A stretch of 7,449 bases of DNA, from contig JAFGOG010000074.1 in the NCBI GenBank assembly GCA_016926595.1, forward strand, positions 1 to 7,449. The letters are read 5' to 3'. Under the pieces are notes generated by a model. It saw only the letters and a program-made list of their open reading frames with translations. It ran no database searches and was not told where the DNA came from. This DNA comes from Anaerolineae bacterium. GTDB taxonomy: Bacteria; Chloroflexota; Anaerolineae; JAAYZQ01. Of the stretch, positions 1-6,015 are shown piece by piece (the first letter of the stretch is position 1; each line of letters begins with the position of its first letter). A program made the position numbers and the translations under genes.

Positions 1-1
1 T

Positions 2-172
2 CATGTCCGGGGTCTGCGCAGCCCGTACCTGGGGATGACCGGTGCCGTCACCGATCTGCCTGCCATTCCCCTGGTCGTGGACTCGGGCGCCAGGTTGCTG
101 GTGGCCGAGGTGGCTTTCGAAGGGGCAGAGCCCGCCCTCGTCCCGGTCGCCAACCTCGAGCTAATCCGCTAA
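2..172 (+). CDS. C-terminal end of a protein with a KOW-like beta domain (partial)
   Basis: An open frame enters from the left edge and ends at TAA (170-172), giving the last 56 residues of a longer protein. The fragment reads SPYLGMTGAVTDLP, then PLVVDSGARLLVAEVAFEG, then ALVPVANLELI. A Gly-containing turn (YLGMTGAV), alternating hydrophobic strands and a final VPVANLELI strand resemble a small KOW/SH3-like beta barrel at a protein C-terminus. The resemblance is by eye and the family is not certain. The frame has the same codon bias as the genes downstream, which supports it being real. The next gene starts 119 bases later, so an operon link is possible but not shown. The main function lies outside the window and cannot be named. 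Confidence 0.6.
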   Translation, partial: HVRGLRSPYLGMTGAVTDLPAIPLVVDSGARLLVAEVAFEGAEPALVPVANLELIR

Positions 173-291
173 ACCGGTTATGCCAACGTACAGGACCGGC
201 CGGGACCTCGGAGATCTCCAGCACGGGATCTGCCCGGGGACTCGCTGCAAAGCGTCGCTTTGAATGTGCCGGGCAAAAGTGGGGGAAGGAT
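173..291. other. Intergenic leader with a 15-bp palindrome (248-262)
   Basis: This 119-base gap separates the KOW-like gene from the small surface protein. Its clearest structure is CAAAGCG-T-CGCTTTG at 248-262, a perfect 7-bp inverted repeat around one central base, 29 bases before the ATG at 292. As RNA it could form only a tight hairpin of about 6 bp with a 3-base loop; as DNA it could be an operator for a dimeric regulator. I see no convincing -35/-10 pair and no U-tract terminator. A purine-rich ribosome binding stretch (GGGGGAAGGA, 281-290) closes the gap. Confidence 0.4.
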
Positions 292-762
292 ATGTCTCAG
301 ACTATGCGCGACCTAATGACAAACAGGCGGTTTGCCATTCCTTTGATTATCATGCTGGCATTGTGCCTGATCGGACTGCTGTTGCTGGGCGTCGTCTTTG
401 TATCCGGACGGAACAAGCCTGTGGCCGAGGCTGCGCCCACTGCCACGCTCCGTCCTACCCAGACATTGGTGCTTAGCGCGACCCCTTCCGCTACTACCCA
501 ACCCACTGCCAAGCCGACAAATACGCTGGTACCGGTTGGCACACTGGTCAGCGCTGCCACCGCTACATTGTCGCCGGCTGTGGCCGATACGGCGGTCCCA
601 ACCACTGGACCTACGGCTGGCACCGGCGAGCAGCCGACGGCGACGCCGCCCGACGAGGATGAGCTGGCCGACACCGGCGTGGGCTGGGGACTGATCCTGG
701 CATCGGGGGTCGGGTTGGCCTTGCTCTTCATCGCAGCGCGCCGCTTGCGATTAGCCGGTTAG
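292..762 (+). CDS. Small Pro/Thr-rich surface protein with LADTG sorting-like signal
   Basis: A 156-residue protein in three parts. Residues about 14-38 are a hydrophobic helix after a basic N-terminus (NRR), a signal peptide or membrane anchor. Residues about 48-122 are rich in Pro, Thr, Ala and Ser with repeated PTxT/ATPS-like words, typical of an extended extracellular stalk. Residues 125-129 are LADTG, followed by a hydrophobic helix (about 131-148) and the basic tail ARRLRLAG. That C-terminal order is the layout of a sortase cell-wall sorting signal, and LAxTG is the form recognised by class E sortases. No sortase gene is in the window, so anchoring is inferred. Two starts are possible: ATG 292, with GGGGGA 5 bases upstream, and ATG 304, with AAGGA 13 bases upstream; I prefer 292. 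The ATPase regulator starts 20 bases after its stop, so the two may be co-transcribed. No globular domain is visible. Confidence 0.75.
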   Translation: MSQTMRDLMTNRRFAIPLIIMLALCLIGLLLLGVVFVSGRNKPVAEAAPTATLRPTQTLVLSATPSATTQPTAKPTNTLVPVGTLVSAATATLSPAVADTAVPTTGPTAGTGEQPTATPPDEDELADTGVGWGLILASGVGLALLFIAARRLRLAG

Positions 763-782
763 CTTCTCAGCTTTGAGGTCGG

Positions 783-2207
783 ATGCCAAGTGTGCTAACA
801 CAGCTCCTTCGCCATCAAGACGCTCTATATGTCCTGGAGCGGATTGCCGACGCCGACTGCTGTGCACTGGTCGGCGTCAGCAATAGCGGCAAGTCCTCCC
901 TGATGCGGGCCATAGGCAGTCGGGACGTGCGGCGCCAACTGTACGGCGACCAGGCGCATGTGGGCGAGGCGGTCTTTGTCTACGTCGACTTTAACCTGAT
1001 GCTCGAGACGACAGAGCAGGGCTTTTACGAACTGATCCTCCGTTCGCTGCTAGATGAGCTGCGGCGCCTGGATCAAGATCTCCCCAATGGGACCGGCGCT
1101 CAAGTCGTGGAGCAGTTGTCGAGCGTCTACAAGATGCTGGTTGCTCCCCCCAGCCGTTTTCAGATTCCCCTCAGTTTCAGCGCGGGACTGACGGCGGCCT
1201 GCGCCGGCTTGCCGGGCGGCCTGGCGCTTCTGTTCGACGAGTTCGACCAGCCATTTGAGCTGATCGACGAGCGGGCATTGCTGAACCTGCGGGCGATCCA
1301 GGACAAGTACCACCCCACGCTGAGCTTTGTGACGGCGACCGACCAGCGTCTGTCCAGGATCCGGCGCGGCCGGGACGTCGACGAGTTTGTCGAGCTGTTC
1401 GAGCCGTTCACCCGCTTCCTCGGTCCGTTGACCGAGGCAGACCTGAACCAGGTGATCGACAGCATAGCGCATCAGGAGGGCTTTACCTTCGACGGTGAGG
1501 ATCGGGCCTTTATCCGCCATCACGCTGACGGCCACCTTGGCCTGGCGCTGTCCGTCTGCCGGGCGTTAGGCGCAGTAACGGGTGAACCGGTGCGCGATAC
1601 AGCTCAGAACTGGTTGATCCACCGCCAGGTCCGCGAGCGGCTGGACGGCGATCTCAACGTCCAGGCCGAGTGCCGCAAACTGTGGACCGACCTGACCGCA
1701 GCCGAACAGGACACCTTGATGGCCCTGGTCGGCTCTGACGGAGAAGGCGACTTGCCGGTAGAGGCGGCGATCGAGTCGCTGCGGGAGAAAGGGGTCATAC
1801 ACCGTCAAGCAAGCGGTGCTCGGCAGGGCGACCGGGGGGAAGATATGCTCCTGTCGCCTGTCTTTGAGTCGTTTGTTCGCCGTCAGAGGCTGGGCCACCG
1901 TCGGCGCGAGCAGGGGGTGCGCGTTGATGTGGAAAGCGGCAGTGTGTGGGTGGATGGCCGTGAGGCTCCGCAACTGACCGAGCTCGAATACCGGCTGCTG
2001 CTCCTTCTCTATGGCCGATTGAACCAAATCTGTGACAAATACCAGATGGTCGAAGCGGTCTGGGGTGAGGATTACATCGACCAGGTAGACGACGCTCGTA
2101 TCGACAAGCTGCTCAGCCGGCTGCGGGCCAAGATCGAGGCCGACCCGTCCAACCCCCGCTATCTGACGACCATCCGGGGGCGGGGCTACAAGCTCGTAGG
2201 CCCGTAG
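783..2207 (+). CDS. P-loop ATPase fused to OmpR/PhoB-type winged-helix DNA-binding domain
   Basis: A 474-residue probable ATP-dependent transcription regulator. The Walker A motif is GVSNSGKS (31-38) and Walker B is GLALLFDEFD (146-155, acidic pair D152-E153). SFVTATD (181-187) sits where AAA+/STAND ATPases carry sensor 1. Residues about 302-368 look like a winged-helix segment linking to the C-terminus (LTAAEQDTLMAL, then IESLREKGVI, then LLSPVFESFV). Residues about 378-473 are a clear OmpR/PhoB effector domain: LTELEYRLLLLLY, the helix around VEAVWGEDY, the recognition helix DDARIDKLLSRLRAKIE, and the final wing TTIRGRGYKLVGP. No receiver domain or transmembrane helix is present, so it is not a normal response regulator; nucleotide binding or hydrolysis probably replaces phosphorylation. 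Start ATG 783 has GAGG 4 bases upstream. It lies 131 bases upstream of pspA, whose promoter it might control (inference). The biochemical class is secure; the target and signal are unknown. Confidence 0.88.
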   Translation: MPSVLTQLLRHQDALYVLERIADADCCALVGVSNSGKSSLMRAIGSRDVRRQLYGDQAHVGEAVFVYVDFNLMLETTEQGFYELILRSLLDELRRLDQDLPNGTGAQVVEQLSSVYKMLVAPPSRFQIPLSFSAGLTAACAGLPGGLALLFDEFDQPFELIDERALLNLRAIQDKYHPTLSFVTATDQRLSRIRRGRDVDEFVELFEPFTRFLGPLTEADLNQVIDSIAHQEGFTFDGEDRAFIRHHADGHLGLALSVCRALGAVTGEPVRDTAQNWLIHRQVRERLDGDLNVQAECRKLWTDLTAAEQDTLMALVGSDGEGDLPVEAAIESLREKGVIHRQASGARQGDRGEDMLLSPVFESFVRRQRLGHRRREQGVRVDVESGSVWVDGREAPQLTELEYRLLLLLYGRLNQICDKYQMVEAVWGEDYIDQVDDARIDKLLSRLRAKIEADPSNPRYLTTIRGRGYKLVGP

Positions 2208-2240
2208 GGCGCGCGTCAGGCTCAAGTCAGGGGCAGGTCA

Positions 2241-2269
2241 TGGTCACCCTGCACGAAATGTGGTATAAT
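2241..2269 (+). promoter_or_regulatory. Sigma-70-type promoter for pspA
   Basis: A perfect -10 box TATAAT (2264-2269) is preceded at 17-bp spacing by TGGTCA (2241-2246), a 4/6 match to TTGACA. The area is AT-rich against GC-rich surroundings. Transcription would begin near 2276, leaving a 5' leader of about 60 bases. An imperfect inverted repeat (GCAGGT at 2233-2238 with ACCCTGC at 2246-2252) overlaps the -35 and could be an operator. There is no sigma-54 GG-N10-GC arrangement, so control differs from the enterobacterial PspF system. Confidence 0.7.
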
Positions 2270-2327
2270 AACGTAATGTATGACGGGCTGTACAACCATC
2301 GCCTATCATATACAAACAACTAGATTT

Positions 2328-2335
2328 GGAGGGGG
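2328..2335 (+). promoter_or_regulatory. Strong ribosome binding site of pspA
   Basis: GGAGGGGG at 2328-2335 contains the full GGAGG core and ends 3 bases before ATG 2339 (6 bases from the core). It is the strongest Shine-Dalgarno sequence in the window, suggests high expression, and fixes the pspA start. Confidence 0.8.
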
Positions 2336-2338
2336 AAA

Positions 2339-3019
2339 ATGGCATCTCTGCTCAAAAAGGTTCAGACTTTGATCTCGGCCAACTTGCACTCGTTGGTCGA
2401 CTCGGCGCTCAAAGCTAACTCGATGGCCGTCTTTGACCAGTATGTGCGCGACGTGGAGGACAACCTGGAAAGCCTCGAGGACGCCGTCGCTACCGTCGGC
2501 GGTGAGCTCAAGACCTTGCGCCGCAAGAAATCGGATCTCGACCGCCAAGCGGCAGAATTGGACCGCAACATCGACCTTTTCCTGCGCGAAGGCAAGGAAG
2601 ACCTGGCCATGGCGGCCCAAAGCAAGCTCAATTCGGTCACCCGGCTGGTTCAGAATTACGACGAAATGCTACAACGCCAGGAGGCCGAGTTCCAGAGCCT
2701 GAAGGACGCCCGCCTGAAGCTGGAGGCCAAGCTGACGACGGTGAAACAGGAGCGCGAAGAGCTGCAGGCCCTGCTCGACCTGGCCCGATCCAAAGAGCTG
2801 ACGGCCAAGGCGATCAAGTCGCTGGACGCCCTGTCCGGCTCGGGCGACGCCGATATCGCCCGGGTGGCCGATGGGATCAGGGCGCGCCTGGACAAGGCGT
2901 CGGCGCGCACCGAGATGCTGGCCAGCAGCCTCGACATGCAAATGGACGAGGTCCTGGAAAAAGGCACCCTCGAGGCCCAACTGGCCGAGCGCAAAGCACG
3001 CTTGGGATTGAGCGAATAA
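2339..3019 (+). CDS. pspA: PspA/IM30 (Vipp1) family membrane-stress protein
   Basis: A 226-residue, almost wholly alpha-helical protein, the normal PspA/IM30 length. Residues 1-24 form the amphipathic membrane-binding helix (MASLLKKVQTLISANLHSLV), with ISANLHSLVD matching the family's NANIN-LLDKA region. The Asp-Pro that usually follows is replaced by LKANSM. VFDQYVRDVEDNLESLE (31-47) corresponds to the conserved MIQEMEDTL helix. Residues about 45-155 are the long coiled-coil hairpin, and about 172-226 are the C-terminal helices ending ERKARLGLSE. Family members assemble into rings or filaments on the cytoplasmic membrane face and preserve membrane integrity and proton-motive force. No PspF, PspB or PspC is visible here; a solute-binding/VWA cluster follows. 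A housekeeping-type promoter and very strong ribosome binding site suggest substantial basal expression. Family assignment is firm; the exact stress is unknown. Confidence 0.93.
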   Translation: MASLLKKVQTLISANLHSLVDSALKANSMAVFDQYVRDVEDNLESLEDAVATVGGELKTLRRKKSDLDRQAAELDRNIDLFLREGKEDLAMAAQSKLNSVTRLVQNYDEMLQRQEAEFQSLKDARLKLEAKLTTVKQEREELQALLDLARSKELTAKAIKSLDALSGSGDADIARVADGIRARLDKASARTEMLASSLDMQMDEVLEKGTLEAQLAERKARLGLSE

Positions 3020-3030
3020 CCATTCAGCCT

Positions 3031-3063
3031 AGACCCCAAGGGTCTTCAGAGCCCTTGGGGTCT
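3031..3063 (+). terminator. 12-bp hairpin without U-tract between pspA and the next gene
   Basis: AGACCCCAAGGG (3031-3042) pairs perfectly with CCCTTGGGGTCT (3052-3063) around a 9-base loop. It starts 12 bases after the pspA stop. What follows is CAAGAGGG, not a run of T, and no T-run is found on the opposite strand either, so it is not a classical intrinsic terminator in either direction. The next gene's ribosome binding site (AGAGGG, 3066-3071) begins just after the stem. It most likely reduces read-through or protects the 3' end of pspA mRNA, giving more PspA than downstream proteins. Confidence 0.7.
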
Positions 3064-3076
3064 CAAGAGGGATAGT

Positions 3077-4282
3077 ATGAACCGAACGCGTATTGTTTTC
3101 TTTGTTATCGTCGGTCTGGCACTGGCGATTGTCGCCGCCTGGCTGATCCTGAGTTGGGTCGGCTCATCGGGATCAGGCCAGGAGCCAACCGCCGTGCCGG
3201 GGCAGAGCGGCGGTGAGACGCTGGAAGTGCAGATCGTCACCGCCTTGCCGGTGGCAGACTGGGTGCAGGAAGCGGCCAACCAGTTCAACGCCGAAAAGCG
3301 CACACTGGAAGGGCAGCTCATCCACGTTACGATCACGCCCATGGACGGTCTGACGGCCAAAGGGCGTTACGACCGGGACGAGATGAACCCGTTGCCCACG
3401 GCTTGGATCCCAGAAAGCCGCTACCTGGTGGAGCTGGTCAACGCGGCGCAGAACGAGCGGCTGGGGCGCGACGTCTTTTTGACCGACGGCGAGTACCGGG
3501 CCAAGCCGTTGGCGATCTCCCTGCTGGCTTGGGGCGTCTACGACAGCCGCGCCAATGTGCTCGAGTCCAAGTACGGCGCGCTTTCCTGGCAGGCGATCCA
3601 CGATGCAGCCATGGCCCCTGGCGGTTGGGCCGAGTTGGGCGGCCAGGGCGACTGGGGGTATTTCAAGCTGGCCATCTCCAACCCGCGCAAGAACGTCAGC
3701 GGCCTGGCGGCCATGGTCGCCGCGGCTGGCGAATACTTCAAAAAGACCAACATCACCGTGGACGACGTCACCAACACCAGGTTCCAGGCGTGGTTGGGTG
3801 AGATCATGAGCTCCATGAGCGACCTGTCGGGCGGTAGCTATACGGTAAACGACCTGGCCCTGTTCGGCTATACCACCGGCGATGCCGGGCAACTGCTCGA
3901 AAGCGACCTGCTGGTTAACATGCAGGGTATCCAGACGCGCTGGGCCGACCCGCTGCGCATCGCCTATCCCGAGTACGTGACCTGGTTCGACTTTCCGTTC
4001 AGCGTCTGGATGGGTTCCGAGACGACCGCCCTGGAAAAGAACGCAGCTCTCGAATTCGAAGAGTACCTGTTGACTGAAGAGATCCAGAAAGGGGCGTTGG
4101 CCTACGGCCTGCGGCCTGCCAACCCAAATGTCCTGGTGACCGGTGACGGCAGCCTCTTTGACCAGTGGGCGGGGCAGGGTGTGCTGGGTATTGTGCCCCG
4201 CACCACCGCCATGCGCTCGCCCGACCGCGACGTGCTCCAGGCCCTGCTGCGCTGGTTCGATCTGAACGTAGCCGGGAGATAG
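3077..4282 (+). CDS. Membrane-anchored extracellular solute-binding protein
   Basis: A 401-residue protein. MNRTR followed by a hydrophobic helix (about 6-28) forms an uncleaved-looking anchor; a short flexible linker (SSGSGQEPTAVPGQSGG) leads to a two-lobed solute-binding domain from about residue 49. Binding-protein landmarks are the first strand LEVQIVTALPVADWVQEAANQFN, NPRKNVSG (202-209) at the position of the usual H/D-P-x-x-S-G ligand loop, and the late motif YGLRPAN (343-349). It resembles the ModA/ABC type 2 periplasmic fold (SBP_bac_11-like). No lipobox is visible. The ribosome binding site GAGG (3067-3070) lies 6 bases before ATG 3077. The domain matches the N-terminal part of the next gene in order and motifs, implying tandem duplication. 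No permease or ABC ATPase is adjacent, so a sensing or structural role fits better than transport. The ligand is unknown. Confidence 0.82.
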   Translation: MNRTRIVFFVIVGLALAIVAAWLILSWVGSSGSGQEPTAVPGQSGGETLEVQIVTALPVADWVQEAANQFNAEKRTLEGQLIHVTITPMDGLTAKGRYDRDEMNPLPTAWIPESRYLVELVNAAQNERLGRDVFLTDGEYRAKPLAISLLAWGVYDSRANVLESKYGALSWQAIHDAAMAPGGWAELGGQGDWGYFKLAISNPRKNVSGLAAMVAAAGEYFKKTNITVDDVTNTRFQAWLGEIMSSMSDLSGGSYTVNDLALFGYTTGDAGQLLESDLLVNMQGIQTRWADPLRIAYPEYVTWFDFPFSVWMGSETTALEKNAALEFEEYLLTEEIQKGALAYGLRPANPNVLVTGDGSLFDQWAGQGVLGIVPRTTAMRSPDRDVLQALLRWFDLNVAGR

Positions 4283-4287
4283 GGAAC

Positions 4288-6015
4288 ATGAGCAGGCGGT
4301 ATAGCTCTAAGCGTCGTTCGTCGTCGGGCAGCATCGGCTGGGTCCTGGCTGCGCTGGTGATCGGGCTGTTTGTGATCATCGGTTTGTGCTGTGGCGCTTA
4401 TACCCTGGTCGGCAAGCTGTTCAATCGCGGCACGACCGCGGATCAGACCCCTGTCCCCGAACCGGCAGCCCTGTTCGTGGCCTATTCTCCGGAGAAGGAG
4501 CAGGCCTTTACAGAGCTGGTCAAGCGGTTCAACGATCAAGGCCTCGAGACGCCGGACGGTTTGCGGATGACCGTTCAAACGGTCCAGCTTGCCCCCGAGG
4601 CTATGGTCAATGCCGTTCTGACCGAGACGGCGGCTTTCCAGGCCATGACGCCCGATTCGACGCTGTGGCTGGGCCAACTGGACGGCGCGTGGAACAACAG
4701 GTTTGGCACAGATGAGCAGCACGCTGCCGTGGTGGGCGAGACGGTGCGCTATGGCATCAGCCCGGTGGTGATCGCCATGTGGGAAAGCGTGGCTCGCGAG
4801 ATGGGCTGGCCCGATCGGGCCATTGGCTGGCAGGATCTCCTGGCCCGGGCGCAGAGCGATCCCAACTTTCGCTGGAGCCACCCCTCCACCAACTCGGCCA
4901 GCGGCATGCTCGCCACCCTGGCCATATTCTACGCCGGCTCGGGCAAGACGCGGGGCTTGACCATCGAGGATGCGCAATCCCAGGCGACGCTCGACTATGT
5001 GGCCGCTATCGAAAAAACAGTCCGTTACTACGGCGAGGGGGACGAGCCAGCTCTCATCGAGCGAGCCCTGCAGGAGGGACGGGCTTTCCTGGATGCCTTT
5101 GTCGTCCAGGAACAGATGGTCGTCTACTATAACACCCATCGGTCATCTGGTCAGGAGCGGCTGGTGGCCGTCTATCCAACCGAGGGAGCGCTGTGGGAGG
5201 ATCACCCCCTGGCGCTGTTGGAGACGCGCGACCTCACCCTTCTCCAGCGCCAGACCTTTGCCAGCTTTCGCGACTTTATCCTCTCGCCCGAGTCGCAGCA
5301 GTTCATCCTGAGCCAGGGCTACCGCCCGGCCGAGCCGTCCATATCCCTGACTGATCCTGCTTCACCCTTGACCGCCGACAATGGCGTGGATCCGGCCGAG
5401 CCTAAAACGGCGCTCCAGGTGCCCAATGCTGCCGTGGTCCAGGTGGTACACGACGTGTGGTGGTACACCAAGCGCCATACCAACGTCTACCTGGTCGTCG
5501 ATACCTCGGGCAGTATGAGAGGGGAAAAGCTGAACCAGGCCCAGGTCGCGCTCGGCGTTTTCCTGAGCGAGATCAAGGGCGACCTGGAACGGGTGGGGAT
5601 GGTCCAGTTCTCGTCGAGCGTGTACGACGTCATCTACCTGGACGAGCTGGGCGATAACCGGCAGGCGCTTCAGGCGGCCATCGATAGGTTACAGGCGGGA
5701 GGCGACACCGCCCTGCTCGACGGCGTCTCGGAGGCCTTTACGCGGCTGCAGCGAGAGGGCGACCCGGAGCGGATCAACGCCATCGTGGCCATGACCGACG
5801 GCCGGGAAAACAACTCGAGCACCAGCCTGCGCACCCTGCTGCGCCGGATCGAGAGGGAATCGACCATACCGGTCATTGTCTTTTGCATCGCCTACGGCGA
5901 GGACGCCGACCTGGATATGCTGCGATCCATAGCCGAACCGACCGGCGGGCAGGCGCTCATGGGCGATCCGGAGACGATCCGGCAGCTTTACAAGATACTA
6001 TCTTCCTACTTCTAA
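4288..6015 (+). CDS. Membrane-anchored solute-binding/VWA fusion protein
   Basis: A 575-residue protein from ATG 4288. An in-frame ATG at 4165 is rejected because it lies inside the preceding gene, whereas 4288 follows that gene's stop by 5 bases, has GGGAG 9 bases upstream and is followed at once by a basic patch and membrane helix. Residues 1-13 are basic (RRYSSKRR), about 16-45 form one membrane segment (N-in, C-out), and about 60-370 are a solute-binding domain with HPSTNSASG (198-206) and GYRPAE (344-349). Residues about 399-575 are a von Willebrand factor A domain with every MIDAS residue visible: D405-x-S407-x-S409 (DTSGS), T474 (GGDTALLDG) and D504 (AMTDGRE). It should bind Mg2+ or a similar ion and a protein or surface ligand outside the cell. 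SBP-VWA fusions recur in Chloroflexota and Actinobacteria, but their job is poorly defined. The stop overlaps the next start (TAATG). Confidence 0.87.
   Translation: MSRRYSSKRRSSSGSIGWVLAALVIGLFVIIGLCCGAYTLVGKLFNRGTTADQTPVPEPAALFVAYSPEKEQAFTELVKRFNDQGLETPDGLRMTVQTVQLAPEAMVNAVLTETAAFQAMTPDSTLWLGQLDGAWNNRFGTDEQHAAVVGETVRYGISPVVIAMWESVAREMGWPDRAIGWQDLLARAQSDPNFRWSHPSTNSASGMLATLAIFYAGSGKTRGLTIEDAQSQATLDYVAAIEKTVRYYGEGDEPALIERALQEGRAFLDAFVVQEQMVVYYNTHRSSGQERLVAVYPTEGALWEDHPLALLETRDLTLLQRQTFASFRDFILSPESQQFILSQGYRPAEPSISLTDPASPLTADNGVDPAEPKTALQVPNAAVVQVVHDVWWYTKRHTNVYLVVDTSGSMRGEKLNQAQVALGVFLSEIKGDLERVGMVQFSSSVYDVIYLDELGDNRQALQAAIDRLQAGGDTALLDGVSEAFTRLQREGDPERINAIVAMTDGRENNSSTSLRTLLRRIERESTIPVIVFCIAYGEDADLDMLRSIAEPTGGQALMGDPETIRQLYKILSSYF

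Noticed and set aside
1566..2225. Minus-strand open frame of 219 codons opposite the ATPase/winged-helix gene
   Set aside because: It covers the region encoding an unmistakable OmpR-type domain on the + strand and shows no motif of its own.
2241..2254. Sigma-54 promoter upstream of pspA
   Set aside because: The GG at 2242-2243 and the GC at 2251-2252 are too close for the GG-N10-GC spacing, while a perfect TATAAT lies at the right distance from a -35-like box.
3173..3892. Minus-strand open frame of 239 codons within the first SBP gene
   Set aside because: Antisense shadow in GC-rich sequence, with no domain motif; the + strand frame has a clear anchor and binding-protein motifs.
4165..4287. 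Upstream start for the SBP-VWA protein, adding 41 residues
   Set aside because: It would overlap the preceding gene by 118 bases and place an unrelated Cys/Gly/Arg/Pro-rich segment before the membrane anchor; ATG 4288 has a ribosome binding site and sits just after the preceding stop.
4288..4425. Lipoprotein signal in the SBP-VWA protein (Cys34/Cys35)
   Set aside because: IIGLCC does not fit the lipobox, which needs a small residue at -1, and the hydrophobic segment continues past the cysteines as an ordinary membrane helix.
4102..5139. Long minus-strand open frame (345 codons) opposite the SBP and SBP-VWA genes
   Set aside because: It lies fully antisense to two genes with clear domains, its translation has no recognisable motif and is rich in His, Arg and Gln as expected from GC-rich antisense, and it bridges two genes.
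5883..6014. Upstream start for the coiled-coil membrane protein
   Set aside because: This extension overlaps the VWA C-terminus in another frame and is shadow-like; TAATG at 6013-6017 is a standard coupled start.
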